Shown: positions 35,230-44,341 of the stretch, piece after piece
How positions within the stretch are numbered: the stretch's first letter is position 1
Layout: every line of letters begins with the position of its first letter
Origin: an uncultured Allobaculum sp.
Lineage (GTDB): Bacteria; Bacillota_I; Bacilli_A; Erysipelotrichales; Erysipelotrichaceae
Direction of reading: 5' to 3'
NCBI GenBank assembly: GCA_910579655.1
Contig: CAJTVE010000005.1
Span: 4,656-68,655 of the forward strand
Length of the DNA: 64,000 nucleotides
Program-made: the position numbers and the translations under genes
Notes under the pieces: model-generated
What the model was told of the DNA's origin: nothing
Database searches by the model: none
The model's input: the letters and a program-made list of their open reading frames with translations, nothing else

Positions 35230-36862
35230 TCAGCTGATGGTTCAGGACTATATCCTGTTTGAAAACGCCCAGATCGACTTTAAAAATAATATGTCGGTGA
35301 TCACTGGTGAAACCGGAGCCGGTAAATCTCTGCTCATCGATGCCATTCATGTCATCTCGGGCGGCCGGGTTTCCAAAGGTGTCGTTCGCAAGGGCAAAGA
35401 CAAAGCTGTTTTACAGATGATTCTTTCCGGCCCGGATGAGACCGTCCGCTCCATGCTGGAAGAAAATGGTTTTGATCCTGACGAAGACATCATTCTCACC
35501 CGCATCGTGAACGCCAATGGCAAAAGCCGCATGCTGCTCAATTCCCGCACGACAACCAATGCCTTTGTCAGTGAACTTGTCAGCCGGATGGTGGATATTC
35601 ACTCCCAGATGGATACGGTCCGCCTGATGGATCCCCAGCTGCAGCTTGATATGCTGGATCGGTTTGCCAAAACCGAAGAGCTGCGCCAGAAAACCGCCGA
35701 TGCGTATGCAATCCTGCATAAAAAAGCAGTTGAAATCAAGAAACTGAAAACGCAGACGTTCTCAGATGCTCATCTTGAAGCCATTACCCGTCAGCTCAAT
35801 GAAATCAGTGCGGCAAAAGTCCAGGATGGTGAGCTCGAAGAGCTTGATGCCCGGATTGAGCAGGCTGAAAAAGTGGTGGCGGCTACGGAAAACCTCTCTG
35901 AGGCTTCCTATTACTGGAAAAAAGAAGGTGGGATTTCCGATCAGCTGTATACTGCTCTGAAACTGCTTGAGGATACGCCAACCAATGAAAACTATGGCGA
36001 CAAGCTCCATGATTTGTACTACCAGCTTCAGGATCTGTTTGAAAACATCTCTGATGCGCAAAGTGATGCCTCTGAAGATGGCCAGTCTCTCGACCAGCTT
36101 CATGAACGCGAGTTCTTAATCCGTCAGCTGTTCAAAAAATATGGTGGGAATTATCAAGCGCTGATGGAAACGGAAAAATCGCTCAACCAGCAAGTAGATC
36201 TGATTTTGCACCGGCAGGATCTGTTTGAGAGGCTGGAAAAAGAAAAGAAAGAAGCCACCAAAGTGTATACTGCTCTGGCCAGCCAGCTTCATAAGCAGCG
36301 TCAGGATGCGGTGCCGGAACTCAAAAGCCTGATTGAAGCTCATGCCAGAGATTTGATGCTGGAGCATTGTGTGTTTGATGTTCATTTTGAAAAGAAAAAT
36401 CCATCCAAAGACGGCATGGATCTGATTGAATTCCATGCCAGCATGAACCCCGGCCAGCCGCTCACCCCGCTCAAACAGTCTGCCAGCGGCGGAGAACTTT
36501 CCCGGCTGATGCTCGCCTTGAAGGTGGTTTTCCAGGCGGAAAATGGAATCGGGACCCTGGTCTTTGATGAAATCGATACGGGTGTTTCCGGGAAAGTCGC
36601 CCTGGCGATGGGAAGTAAGATGCATGCCCTGGCAGACAACTACCAGGTGCTTTGCATCACCCATTTGCCTTCGGTTGCCGTCTGGGCAGATGACCATTAC
36701 CGGGTGGCCAAAACAACCGATGGGACGACGACTTCGACGCATGTCAGTCTTCTAAGTGAGGAAGAACATTTTGAAGAACTGGCGATCATGGCCAATGGAA
36801 CTGCTGAGCCAACGGCAGTGGAAAGCATGAAAGAACTGTTCCACCGGGTGCGCCATGGCTAG
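35222..36862 (+). CDS. recN: DNA repair protein RecN
   Basis: 546 residues. TTG at 35222 is preferred: it follows AAGGAGGG by eight bases and gives the typical start LIDQLMVQDYILFENAQIDF. Walker A GETGAGKS, ABC signature SGGELSRLMLALK and Walker B LVFDEIDTGVSG are present, with a long coiled coil between. RecN is an SMC-like ATPase acting early at double-strand breaks. The stop overlaps dinB by 8 bp. Confidence 0.95.
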   Translation: MIDQLMVQDYILFENAQIDFKNNMSVITGETGAGKSLLIDAIHVISGGRVSKGVVRKGKDKAVLQMILSGPDETVRSMLEENGFDPDEDIILTRIVNANGKSRMLLNSRTTTNAFVSELVSRMVDIHSQMDTVRLMDPQLQLDMLDRFAKTEELRQKTADAYAILHKKAVEIKKLKTQTFSDAHLEAITRQLNEISAAKVQDGELEELDARIEQAEKVVAATENLSEASYYWKKEGGISDQLYTALKLLEDTPTNENYGDKLHDLYYQLQDLFENISDAQSDASEDGQSLDQLHEREFLIRQLFKKYGGNYQALMETEKSLNQQVDLILHRQDLFERLEKEKKEATKVYTALASQLHKQRQDAVPELKSLIEAHARDLMLEHCVFDVHFEKKNPSKDGMDLIEFHASMNPGQPLTPLKQSASGGELSRLMLALKVVFQAENGIGTLVFDEIDTGVSGKVALAMGSKMHALADNYQVLCITHLPSVAVWADDHYRVAKTTDGTTTSTHVSLLSEEEHFEELAIMANGTAEPTAVESMKELFHRVRHG

Positions 36863-38177
36863 AGTATTATTCCATATCGATCTCAACGCATTTTTTGCCT
36901 CGGCTGAAGAACTGCGTCATCCTGAGTACAAAGACAAACCCCTGGCGATCGGATCCAATTCCGCCAGGGGTGTTCTTGCGACCAGTAACTATATTGCCCG
37001 CAACTATGGTGTCACCTCCGCCATGCCAACCCGAATGGCGCAAAAACTCTGCCCGGAACTGGTCATTCTCAATTCCGATCATGATTACTATCGTCAACTG
37101 TCCAGCCAGTTCTTCGCGTATCTGCGCAAATTTTCCGGCAAGCTGGAAATTCTCTCTATTGATGAGTGTTTTCTGGATGTGACCGAAGTCATTGCCCGTT
37201 ATCCCCGGCCATTGGATCTGGCGGTTCAGATTCAGCGCGGCGTCCTCGATGAGTTGGGACTGAAGTGCTCGATTGGCGTGGGTCCGACCCGTTTTCTGGC
37301 CAAAATGGCTTCCGATATGCGAAAACCGATGGGCATTACTGTGCTTCGCAAGCGCGACATCCAAGCCAAGCTGTATCCGCTCCCCATTGAAAGCTGTATC
37401 GGGATTGGCAAGAAAACCGTTCCGAAGCTTAAGGAAAAGGGAATTGAAACGGTTGGGGATCTTGCAAGTGAAGAAAACCGGGCGGTCTGCACCCAGATTT
37501 TGCAAAATTCCTGGCCCGAAGTCTACGCGAAGATCACTGGCCAGTCTTCTGATCAGCTGGTGTACTCCACGACCCGCAAATCGGTTTCTCATTCGAAAAC
37601 CTTTCCCCATGATTTGTATACCCTGGAAGAAGTGCTCGAACAGGCTTCACTTCTGACCCGTCAGATTGCAGAGGCCATGGCCCGCACGCATAAAAAAGGG
37701 GCCTCGATTTCCGTTGTGCTTCGGGATGGAGATTTCCATAACCAGGTTCGTTCGGCCAGACTGCCATCCATGACCAATGATTATTTCATTCTGATCGAAA
37801 AAGTCCGAGCGCTCATTTACCGTAATTTTGAACCTGTCGGCTATCGGCATATTGGTATTTCCGTTGGCTCTTTGCAGGATGAAGACCAGATTGTCCTGCA
37901 GCCAACGCTCTTTGATCCATCCGTCAGCGGATCAGATGCGGTGATTCGATCCCTGAATAAACAGCTTGAAGGGGCGGGTCTGATGAAACTGAGCGATCTG
38001 ATGAAAAAGAAAGAAGCCCAAAACGAACAGGAAAGCGCCGCTGACCACATATCGGCAACTGACCAATCCAGTTTGGCTGGTCATGAACCCGATCCTGACA
38101 AAAATGGCCAGCCAGCCGATGGCCATGCGGCCCGTCAAACTATTGCAACCAGCCAGGAGGTCAGTGATGAACAATGA
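36855..38177 (+). CDS. dinB: DNA polymerase IV (Y-family)
   Basis: 440 residues. Catalytic motifs: HIDLNAFFASAEE at about 7-19 and SIDECFLDVTE at about 100-110, then helix-hairpin-helix and little-finger domains. QPTLFD at about 350 is a plausible beta-clamp binding peptide. The final ~60 residues are a hydrophilic Gln/Asp/Ala-rich tail, unusual for the family. It performs translesion synthesis; linkage with recN suggests a DNA-damage unit. Confidence 0.93.
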   Translation: MARVLFHIDLNAFFASAEELRHPEYKDKPLAIGSNSARGVLATSNYIARNYGVTSAMPTRMAQKLCPELVILNSDHDYYRQLSSQFFAYLRKFSGKLEILSIDECFLDVTEVIARYPRPLDLAVQIQRGVLDELGLKCSIGVGPTRFLAKMASDMRKPMGITVLRKRDIQAKLYPLPIESCIGIGKKTVPKLKEKGIETVGDLASEENRAVCTQILQNSWPEVYAKITGQSSDQLVYSTTRKSVSHSKTFPHDLYTLEEVLEQASLLTRQIAEAMARTHKKGASISVVLRDGDFHNQVRSARLPSMTNDYFILIEKVRALIYRNFEPVGYRHIGISVGSLQDEDQIVLQPTLFDPSVSGSDAVIRSLNKQLEGAGLMKLSDLMKKKEAQNEQESAADHISATDQSSLAGHEPDPDKNGQPADGHAARQTIATSQEVSDEQ

Positions 38178-38874
38178 ACTTGAAGGCCTGCTTGTCGAAA
38201 ATGGTCTGGATCCAGAAAAGATCCGGGAAGACTATTTTATTGATCCCGAGTGCCGGATTTTACAAAGCAAGCAGCATTTCTGCTTCAACTCTGACAGTAC
38301 AGATCTGGCCAGACTGTGCCGGGTGTATCCGCATGACCGGGTCTGCGAAATCGGCACGAATAATGGCGCTTTGCTTGTTTATTTAGATCGGTTTCAGCCG
38401 GACTATCTTTGCGGGATTGAAATTCTCGAAGAACCCGCAAAACTGGCACGGCTGAATCTCGATCGTTCGGTTTTGTGCAAGCATGAGATCTTTGTCGGCT
38501 CCGTGGAATCCTTTCCAGAAGGACAGTTTGATCTGGTGCTCTGCAATCCGCCTTACTTTGAACTGCCCAAGGACCAGAATTTTGTTTCTCAACTCTCTCT
38601 TCGGCAGCAGGCCCGGTTTGAAAAGAATCTGGACTTAAAAACCATGATTGCCCAGGCTTCCAGACTGCTTCGTTCAAATGGCCGGTTTTGTTTGGTGCAT
38701 CGCCCAGAGCGGATAGCCCAGGCCATTGTCGAGCTCAATGCAGCCAATTTTTCCATTTCCAGGCTGCAGATTGCCTATGACAAACGAGATGGACAGGCCA
38801 AGGCCATTTTGATAGAAGCCATCAAGGAAGGAAGCTGTCGGCCTCAGATTCTTGAGCCGATTGTTCGAGAATAG
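38167..38874 (+). CDS. trmN: TrmN6-like N6-adenine methyltransferase
   Basis: 235 residues from the ATG at 38167 with CCAGGAGG. SAM-binding motif I reads VCEIGTNNGALLVYL and catalytic motif IV CNPPYF, as in tRNA1Val (adenine37-N6)-methyltransferases. It begins with the usual ILQSKQHFCFNSDSTDLARL segment. It overlaps dinB by 11 bp. Confidence 0.88.
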   Translation: MNNELEGLLVENGLDPEKIREDYFIDPECRILQSKQHFCFNSDSTDLARLCRVYPHDRVCEIGTNNGALLVYLDRFQPDYLCGIEILEEPAKLARLNLDRSVLCKHEIFVGSVESFPEGQFDLVLCNPPYFELPKDQNFVSQLSLRQQARFEKNLDLKTMIAQASRLLRSNGRFCLVHRPERIAQAIVELNAANFSISRLQIAYDKRDGQAKAILIEAIKEGSCRPQILEPIVRE

Positions 38875-38905
38875 AGTCTGGAGTCTCAGGTGGATTCTAT
38901 CCCAG

Positions 38906-38939
38906 GCCTGAATTCATGCTTCAGCTTCAGGCTTTTTTT
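38906..38939 (+). terminator. Terminator of the dxs-trmN operon
   Basis: GCCTGAA/TTCAGGC stem with a 13-nt loop and seven Ts. Confidence 0.8.
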
Positions 38940-39008
38940 ACAGAAACAGAGACGATAACTGAGCAATACGAAAAATGCGAAAGAAAAATATGAAAGAAGG
39001 GAAAAGAA

Positions 39009-39971
39009 ATGGATCTGGATTCAGTCATTCGATCCTTTTCAAGCTGGGCTGAAAACAGCCAGGGCAAAGCCCGCTCCTCCGTTGATAGCCAGCGTCAGGA
39101 TCTGATTTTACTCAAAGAATATCTCAAGGAGCAGAAAACACAGATCGAAGAGGTCGATGGCCTCTTCTTACAGGGATTTCTGGATGAACTTTCACTGCGT
39201 TACGCCCCAAGCAGCATTGCCAGACTGACCAGCACCCTGCGTTCTTTTTTTGGCTACCTGAATCTGATGTATGACCTGCCGGATCCCAGCACGCTGTTAA
39301 AAGCGCCCCACATCAGCCGTCATTTACCCGTCTGGGCTTCTGATGCTGAGATGGAGGCGGTACTGGCCGATTTTGACCAGTCCGATAAGGGAATTCTTGA
39401 TAAGACGATTGTGACGGTCCTGTATTGCTGCGGACTTCGCGTGAGTGAACTTTGTACGCTTCGGACCAATGATGTCCGCCTGGACCAGAAACAGATTCGT
39501 GTATTGGGCAAAGGGGATAAGGAGCGGATTGTTCCCCTGGTGGACGAATGCATTCAGCAGATGGCGCTCTATTGGAATGTCGTCCGCCAGCCCAAAGCGA
39601 GTGCGGCCAGCTATTTCTTTGTTTCCCTGAAAGGTCTGCCGCTCAACCGGCAGTATGTTTACCGGCTTACCAAAAACAGTGCGCTCAATCACCAGCTCTC
39701 GCCCTCTTTTTCCCCACACTCTTTGCGCCATTCGTTTGCGACTCGGCTGATCGAAAACGATACGGATCTGCGAATGGTGCAGGAACTGCTTGGTCATGCC
39801 GATATTTCCACGACCCAGATTTACACTCATGTTGACACAAGCCGGCTGGTGGCCAGCGTGGACCAGGCTTTAAAGGATCCAAAACTGGCTTTTGACAAAC
39901 GGCCTGCAAAATCTGCCGCAGCGAATGGCCCCAAATCCGATACACAATCTGATCGTGAAAATAAGCAATAA
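39009..39971 (+). CDS. xerD: XerD-like tyrosine recombinase
   Basis: 320 residues. SAM-like N-terminal core-binding domain, then the catalytic domain: Arg in CGLRVSELC, Lys in GKGDKERIVPL, HSLRHSFATRL, LGHADISTTQIYTHV with the Tyr nucleophile. Length and order fit chromosomal XerC/XerD, which resolve chromosome dimers at dif. About 25 extra hydrophilic residues end the protein. RBS AGAAGGGAA. Confidence 0.9.
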   Translation: MDLDSVIRSFSSWAENSQGKARSSVDSQRQDLILLKEYLKEQKTQIEEVDGLFLQGFLDELSLRYAPSSIARLTSTLRSFFGYLNLMYDLPDPSTLLKAPHISRHLPVWASDAEMEAVLADFDQSDKGILDKTIVTVLYCCGLRVSELCTLRTNDVRLDQKQIRVLGKGDKERIVPLVDECIQQMALYWNVVRQPKASAASYFFVSLKGLPLNRQYVYRLTKNSALNHQLSPSFSPHSLRHSFATRLIENDTDLRMVQELLGHADISTTQIYTHVDTSRLVASVDQALKDPKLAFDKRPAKSAAANGPKSDTQSDRENKQ

Positions 39972-40015
39972 GGACTTGACAGCTGTGCGATGATAGAAAA
40001 GGCAGGCAGAAGCCG

Positions 40016-40114
40016 ATGAATCTTTCAAAGCTGGATGCACTGCCGACCCATCTGTCAAAAAAGCTGCCGGATCCTGACGATCAGCCGCTAAAATGCGAAG
40101 AAATCCGGCGATAA
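40016..40114 (+). CDS. Possible 32-residue small protein
   Basis: MNLSKLDALPTHLSKKLPDP at the start; hydrophilic throughout, ending EEIRR. An AGGCAGGCAGAAG precedes the ATG and a TTGACA lies 35 bp upstream, but no -10 at the right distance. Amino-acid composition looks protein-like; no family known. Confidence 0.3.
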   Translation: MNLSKLDALPTHLSKKLPDPDDQPLKCEEIRR

Positions 40115-40150
40115 GCCGGAGCGTGATAGAATAAAATCTCACAGACCAAC

Positions 40151-40191
40151 AGGCCCAGCCAAGTCAGATTTTCTGATGAATTGGGCCTTTT
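40151..40191 (+). terminator. Terminator before the Mrp gene
   Basis: AGGCCCA/TGGGCCT stem with an inner TCAGA/TCTGA pairing, then TTTAT. Confidence 0.65.
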
Positions 40192-40293
40192 ATCTGAGTT
40201 CATACAGGACTTGTGAAGAGATTCCTATTTCTTTATGAGTTCAGTTCTCACACAAAATCATAGAGGCAGCTTTGCTGCCAAGGAGGAAAGAAC

Positions 40294-41163
40294 ATGAGTT
40301 GTGAAGGATGCCCATCTGCAGGAAACTGCTCCAAAGATCCAGGTTCTTGCAAAATTAAAGAAAATCCAAATAACCATATTAAAAACATCGTAGCTGTAAT
40401 GTCCGGCAAGGGTGGTGTCGGCAAAAGTACCGTTACGGTGATGTTAGCCCGCGCTTTAAGCCGGCTTGGCTATTCCGTCGGCATTCTGGATGCCGATATT
40501 ACCGGTCCATCCATTCCCCGTTTAATGTCTCTTGAACATGAGCAGGCGTATGCGGATAAAAACCAGTACGTTTTGCCTGTTGTTTCTGAAGACAACGTCA
40601 AAATGATGTCTTTAAACTATATGCTCAGCGATGAAAACGATCCTGTGATCTGGCGCGGTCCAATCGTTTCCAACGTTTTAAAACAGTTCTATACAGACGT
40701 TCTGTGGGGCGATCTGGATGTTTTGCTGATTGATATGCCGCCAGGAACAGGGGATGTGGCGTTAACGATCTTGCAGGAACTGCCTGTTGATGGCGTCATC
40801 ATGATTTCTACGCCGCAGCCAATGGTTTCCATGATCGTGACCAAAGCCATCCGCATGTGTAACAAAATGAATATGCCAGTGCTTGGTGTGGTTGAAAACA
40901 TGGCCTATCTCAACTGCCCGCATTGCAATGAGCGCACAAACTTCTACGAAGAAGAAGACCTGGAAGAGTTCAAGAACAATTCCGGTTCCAAAATTTACAC
41001 AACCCTGCCAATGCTTGACCTGCTTCGCAATATTAACAAATACGACACATTCAATCTGCGCCAGCAGGAAGAAATTGCCGGCTTATTCGATGAATTTGCC
41101 AAAGAGATGATGGAAGATCTCGCTTTCGTGAAGGAAGAAAAAAATGGACCAGCAGCTGCTTGA
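40294..41163 (+). CDS. mrp: Mrp/ApbC/NBP35-family P-loop ATPase
   Basis: 289 residues. The deviant Walker A GKGGVGKSTV (about 39-48), LDADITGPSIPRLM, IDMPPGTGD and the CPHC cluster-ligand pair (about 209-212) mark an iron-sulfur cluster carrier. The N-terminus carries five extra Cys (CEGCPSAGNC...), reminiscent of the Nbp35 ferredoxin-like region. RBS AAGGAGG. It overlaps the Sel1 gene by 20 bp. Confidence 0.92.
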   Translation: MSCEGCPSAGNCSKDPGSCKIKENPNNHIKNIVAVMSGKGGVGKSTVTVMLARALSRLGYSVGILDADITGPSIPRLMSLEHEQAYADKNQYVLPVVSEDNVKMMSLNYMLSDENDPVIWRGPIVSNVLKQFYTDVLWGDLDVLLIDMPPGTGDVALTILQELPVDGVIMISTPQPMVSMIVTKAIRMCNKMNMPVLGVVENMAYLNCPHCNERTNFYEEEDLEEFKNNSGSKIYTTLPMLDLLRNINKYDTFNLRQQEEIAGLFDEFAKEMMEDLAFVKEEKNGPAAA

Positions 41164-41674
41164 TCAGCTCAAAACTGAATATCATGCTTTGCTTGAACAG
41201 GGCAGACTTTCTGATGCGCTGCCTTTAATCCGCCAGGCTGCCCACTGGGCGGATGAAGAGTCTCAGATTCTGGCGGAACGGATTTATCTGCACGACGCCT
41301 ATGGTCATCTGCGACAGGATCTTGCAGGCTATGAATACGCCATGCTGGCAGCCATGAATGGCGATGTGACCAGTATGTACGATCTGGCTTTTCTGTACCG
41401 TGATGGCAAAGGGACTGTCCATGATGCGGCTAAAGCTTTCTATTGGCTGACTAAAGCAGCAAATGCCGGGGATGCCAGAGCAATGGATGAACTTGGTCTT
41501 TGTTATCTACAGGCCAGGGGAGTGGCACGCGACCTTGACCAGGCGGTTTCTCTGTTTGAAAAAGCCAGAGAAGCGGGTGGTCAGGATGCCGATCTGCTCC
41601 AGTCCGCCAACAGGCACCTGTTCATGGCTCAAAAAATGATTGAAAAAGAGAAAAACAAGAAAGCCGAAGACTAG
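41144..41674 (+). CDS. Sel1-like repeat protein
   Basis: 176 residues. At least two Sel1 repeats are readable: GDVTSMYDLAFLYRDGKGTV (about 68-87) and GDARAMDELGLCYLQARGVA (about 106-125), with flanking helices. Such proteins mediate protein contacts. No signal peptide. Co-translated with mrp, so it may act with the Fe-S carrier; that link is inference. Confidence 0.75.
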   Translation: MDQQLLDQLKTEYHALLEQGRLSDALPLIRQAAHWADEESQILAERIYLHDAYGHLRQDLAGYEYAMLAAMNGDVTSMYDLAFLYRDGKGTVHDAAKAFYWLTKAANAGDARAMDELGLCYLQARGVARDLDQAVSLFEKAREAGGQDADLLQSANRHLFMAQKMIEKEKNKKAED

Positions 41675-41750
41675 TTCGAATCTTTCCATCTCCTGCCTGG
41701 ATACTTGTCTTTCCGGCATGGTTTGCAAAACGCATTCTCCAGAAGCATGC

Positions 41751-41823
41751 ATGACCGCTCAACTCAGAATGTCGATGATTTCATTCGACAGCCCCTGTTG
41801 GGCGGTCATTTTTAGTTTTTGCA
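41751..41823 (+). terminator. Terminator after the Sel1 gene
   Basis: ATGACCGC/GCGGTCAT outer stem with an internal TGTCGA/TCGACA hairpin, then TTTTT. Confidence 0.75.
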
Positions 41824-41996
41824 AAGGCTTGATGGGAATAAATTTGAAAAATGCACCATCATTTTTCAATGATCGATTTTAAAACCGTCTGATTTGTTTG
41901 TTTGGTTTTGACCCACTCTTTTTTAAGAGAGCTTGGGCTGCTTAAAAAGAACAAATGCCGGCACTTTATAAATCACTTGTTTTGCTACCTGAAATG

Positions 41997-42017
41997 TATT
42001 CATTTTTCCTATGAATA
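41997..42017. promoter_or_regulatory. Candidate operator upstream of tandem tetR genes
   Basis: Perfect 7-bp dyad TATTCAT-n7-ATGAATA, followed by TAAAAT at 42023-42028, a possible -10. Placement suits autorepression by one of the TetR proteins. Confidence 0.5.
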
Positions 42018-42099
42018 AGGTGTAAAATGGCCATAATATTCCGCAGAGCCGTTAGGAAGTTCATTGACGGGTATGGTACAATTCACATGAGGGATGAGT

Positions 42100-42669
42100 A
42101 TGAAACGAAAAGCTGATTTAAACCAGATCTATCAGAACTCTCGCGACCTTTTCATCCGCAAGGGCTATAAAGCGGTCAAGATGGACGAGATCTGTGCCAG
42201 TGTCGGGATCTCCAAACCGACATTTTACAAACTGAAAATCAATAAGCGCGATCTGCTGATCCATGCCTACAAAGCAGCTGATGAACGCCTGCAAACAGAT
42301 CCGGAAAATTTGTCTGCCCAGCAGATTCATCAAGAGATTTTCAGGGTTCTGGATCTTGTTATTGAGCAGATCTTTGGCAACGGGCCAGATATGCTGCGTG
42401 ATCTTCTCCACCTGCATTTTGAACAATCCTGCCTGGATGAGATCTTGACTCCAACCTGGCGGGGCACGATGATCTCATTGATTAAAGCCGGCCAGAAAAA
42501 GGGTCTGATCCACAATCTGCGCAATCCACTGACGATTACGAAAGTCATTGGCGCCTATGTGACCGGATACAGTTTCCAGTTTGCGATGCAGCAGGCGGAA
42601 GATAACCGTGAGAATCTGCATGAAGGCGTTGATGCGATTCTGCATATTGGAGAAATCTATGAAAGCTGA
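42100..42669 (+). CDS. TetR-family regulator 1
   Basis: 189 residues from the ATG at 42100 (SD GAGGGA). HTH near the N-terminus: VKMDEICASVGISKPTFYKLKINKRDLL. The ligand domain is unremarkable. It overlaps the next tetR gene by 11 bp. Target and ligand unknown; no transporter adjoins. Confidence 0.85.
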   Translation: MKRKADLNQIYQNSRDLFIRKGYKAVKMDEICASVGISKPTFYKLKINKRDLLIHAYKAADERLQTDPENLSAQQIHQEIFRVLDLVIEQIFGNGPDMLRDLLHLHFEQSCLDEILTPTWRGTMISLIKAGQKKGLIHNLRNPLTITKVIGAYVTGYSFQFAMQQAEDNRENLHEGVDAILHIGEIYES

Positions 42670-43276
42670 AAAGAAAAGGCAGGATATTATTGATGCCGGG
42701 ATGAAGCTGTTTCGAAAAGATGGCTTTGACGAGGTTTCGGTGGATGATATCTGTGATTCGCTGGATATTTCCAAGCCGACACTTTACAAATATGTTCCCA
42801 AAAAAGAAATGATTCTTGCCTATTACTATAAACAGCAGTCCGTTGACTTGTTACCGTCGACGTATGAGCTTCTCAACCAGAATAAGCCGGCGGCGGCTTT
42901 GCATAACCTGTTTAACCGGCTTCATGAGACCATTTACACTATGGGGCCGGAACTGTTTGCGGCGTATAGAGCTTATGCCCTGACAGACCATAATTATCTG
43001 GCTTCTTACAGCCGCCCCCAGGTTGAAGTCTTGGAGCGGATCTTAAAAGAACTCGAAGAGCAGGATTTCATTACAGCCAGGGCCACACCGCATAAGCTGG
43101 CGGTAATGCTGATGGACTTAAATGAAGGTCTGAGTATTTCCTGGGCGAGCCGGAAAGGTGATTTTGATCTGGGCAAGACATTCCAGTATTATACCCGGAT
43201 CATGCTGGGGGTTAAAAAGGGCCCGGATAAGGATGTTGAATTCGAAATCGGGGAAGCCAACCCAATCGGACCATGA
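42659..43276 (+). CDS. TetR-family regulator 2
   Basis: 205 residues from the ATG at 42659 with TTGGAGAAA; it starts within the previous gene. HTH: VSVDDICDSLDISKPTLYKYVPKKEMIL, closely related in pattern to regulator 1. Two overlapping TetR genes suggest a duplicated or heterodimeric regulator. Region downstream is degenerate DNA, so their original target gene may have been lost. Confidence 0.85.
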   Translation: MKAEKKRQDIIDAGMKLFRKDGFDEVSVDDICDSLDISKPTLYKYVPKKEMILAYYYKQQSVDLLPSTYELLNQNKPAAALHNLFNRLHETIYTMGPELFAAYRAYALTDHNYLASYSRPQVEVLERILKELEEQDFITARATPHKLAVMLMDLNEGLSISWASRKGDFDLGKTFQYYTRIMLGVKKGPDKDVEFEIGEANPIGP

Positions 43277-43605
43277 GCGATTTATGCAGCTGATTCTGGC
43301 TGGTTTCCATGGATGGAGCCAGATATCTCGGATTAAATAAAGTTAGCCCTATTCCATTTCCTGACAACCCACTCTTAACAGCCAAACTTTGAATCATCAG
43401 GATCGGATTTCAGTGGTCCTCCATATTTGAGTGTGGGTAGATGCGGTCGGACCACACTTTAACTGCGGAGCTATGATCCAACATAAGAAAACACTATGAG
43501 ATTTGATAAAGGCGAGCGATGGATAATATCGTTCACCTTTTTTGAAATCTGAGATACTTGTGCTGCCAAATCCGCTCATAAATTTTTCCTTCGCTTAAAC
43601 CCTTG

Positions 43606-43707
43606 ACAGTGGGATCCCTGCCCCCTGGACCCCAAAAAAGCGTCCCGGTCGGTTGAAAAATATCTCCCGATAGGGACGCTGGCAGTCTACCAGGGGCAGC
43701 CCACTGT
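43606..43707. repeat. Long GC-rich inverted repeat
   Basis: Outer arms ACAGTGGG/CCCACTGT and CTGCCCCCTGG/CCAGGGGCAG enclose an inner AGCGTCCC/GGGACGCT stem with TCGG/CCGA. On the minus strand the inner stem is followed by six Ts, so it can serve as a minus-strand terminator. Its GC is far above the surroundings. Confidence 0.7.
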
Positions 43708-43956
43708 AAAGGGCCGCTTCGAAAATTTAATCGCTCTGTAATAAAATGGAATACCGATTCTCCATGATGCTTGGATCCACAATGGAATTTGATCCCCTTC
43801 AGGTGACCACATATATTTCGTGGAGGGTACCTCCAAGAAAGTGTGGGAAACCACACAAAGGTTTGGAGGCATAGTCCAACCACCCACAATCTTGGATATT
43901 CATTTCAGTTCCGGTCCTTTTTTACATCCCCAATCTTTTGATTATTACTACTCACA

Positions 43957-44110
43957 CCCTAACCAGGGTACGAAGAAAAGTCGGAGATTTTATCCCTTTT
44001 TTTGAGGGGTCAGACTCCGGCTTTTTTTTGGAGAGGTTGCTTAAAAATCTTCTTGACCTTTGCGTATAGATTTCGGCCATGCACCTCTCGGTGTGCGGGA
44101 CACTTGCAAT
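43957..44110 (+). repeat. Left copy of a diverged inverted repeat flanking the island
   Basis: About 65 bp (43957-44022) align at roughly three quarters identity with the reverse complement of 47459-47525, and similarity continues inward (GGAGAGGTTGCTTAAA versus GGAGGGTTTGCTTAAA). It includes its own terminator-like stem CGGAG/CTCCG plus eight Ts. Identity estimated by eye. Confidence 0.6.
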
Positions 44111-44341
44111 ATCGCAGTAATCATAGAGATCTTGCTGGCTCGGATCTTACACAAATGTAGTTTTTAACACGGATAATCCTGATAAATAAATTTGTATCGT
44201 TTATATCATTAACTAAATAACACTGTCTAATTCAAAATGAGCTTATCTATCGCTGTTAGGTTATTGCCCTTACCGCTGGGTTGCAATTACTATCGCAAAT
44301 AATAGCGCTAGTAGCTAAACATGCTATTTGTGTAAGAGCCG

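Larger units (their letters stand above)
41675..42099. other. Intergenic region before the TetR pair
   Basis: About 420 bp with a terminator and a TetR-type dyad, described separately. No gene. Confidence 0.4.
43277..44341. other. Gene-free stretch with degenerate repeat fragments
   Basis: About 1.06 kb. Frames of up to 118 residues occur here but show no family and no ribosome site. It contains the GC-rich inverted repeat (43606-43707), fragments related to one another (around 43411-43460, 43870-43900), and the left copy of the inverted repeat that brackets the island. I read it as a graveyard of decayed mobile elements. Confidence 0.5.

Noticed and set aside
39976..39991. TTGACA as a promoter for the 32-residue ORF
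   Set aside because: No -10 hexamer at 16-18 bp; nearest candidate is only 9 bp away.
43533..43889. 118-residue minus-strand frame as a gene
   Set aside because: It crosses the GC-rich inverted repeat, has no ribosome site and no recognisable family; more likely decayed DNA.
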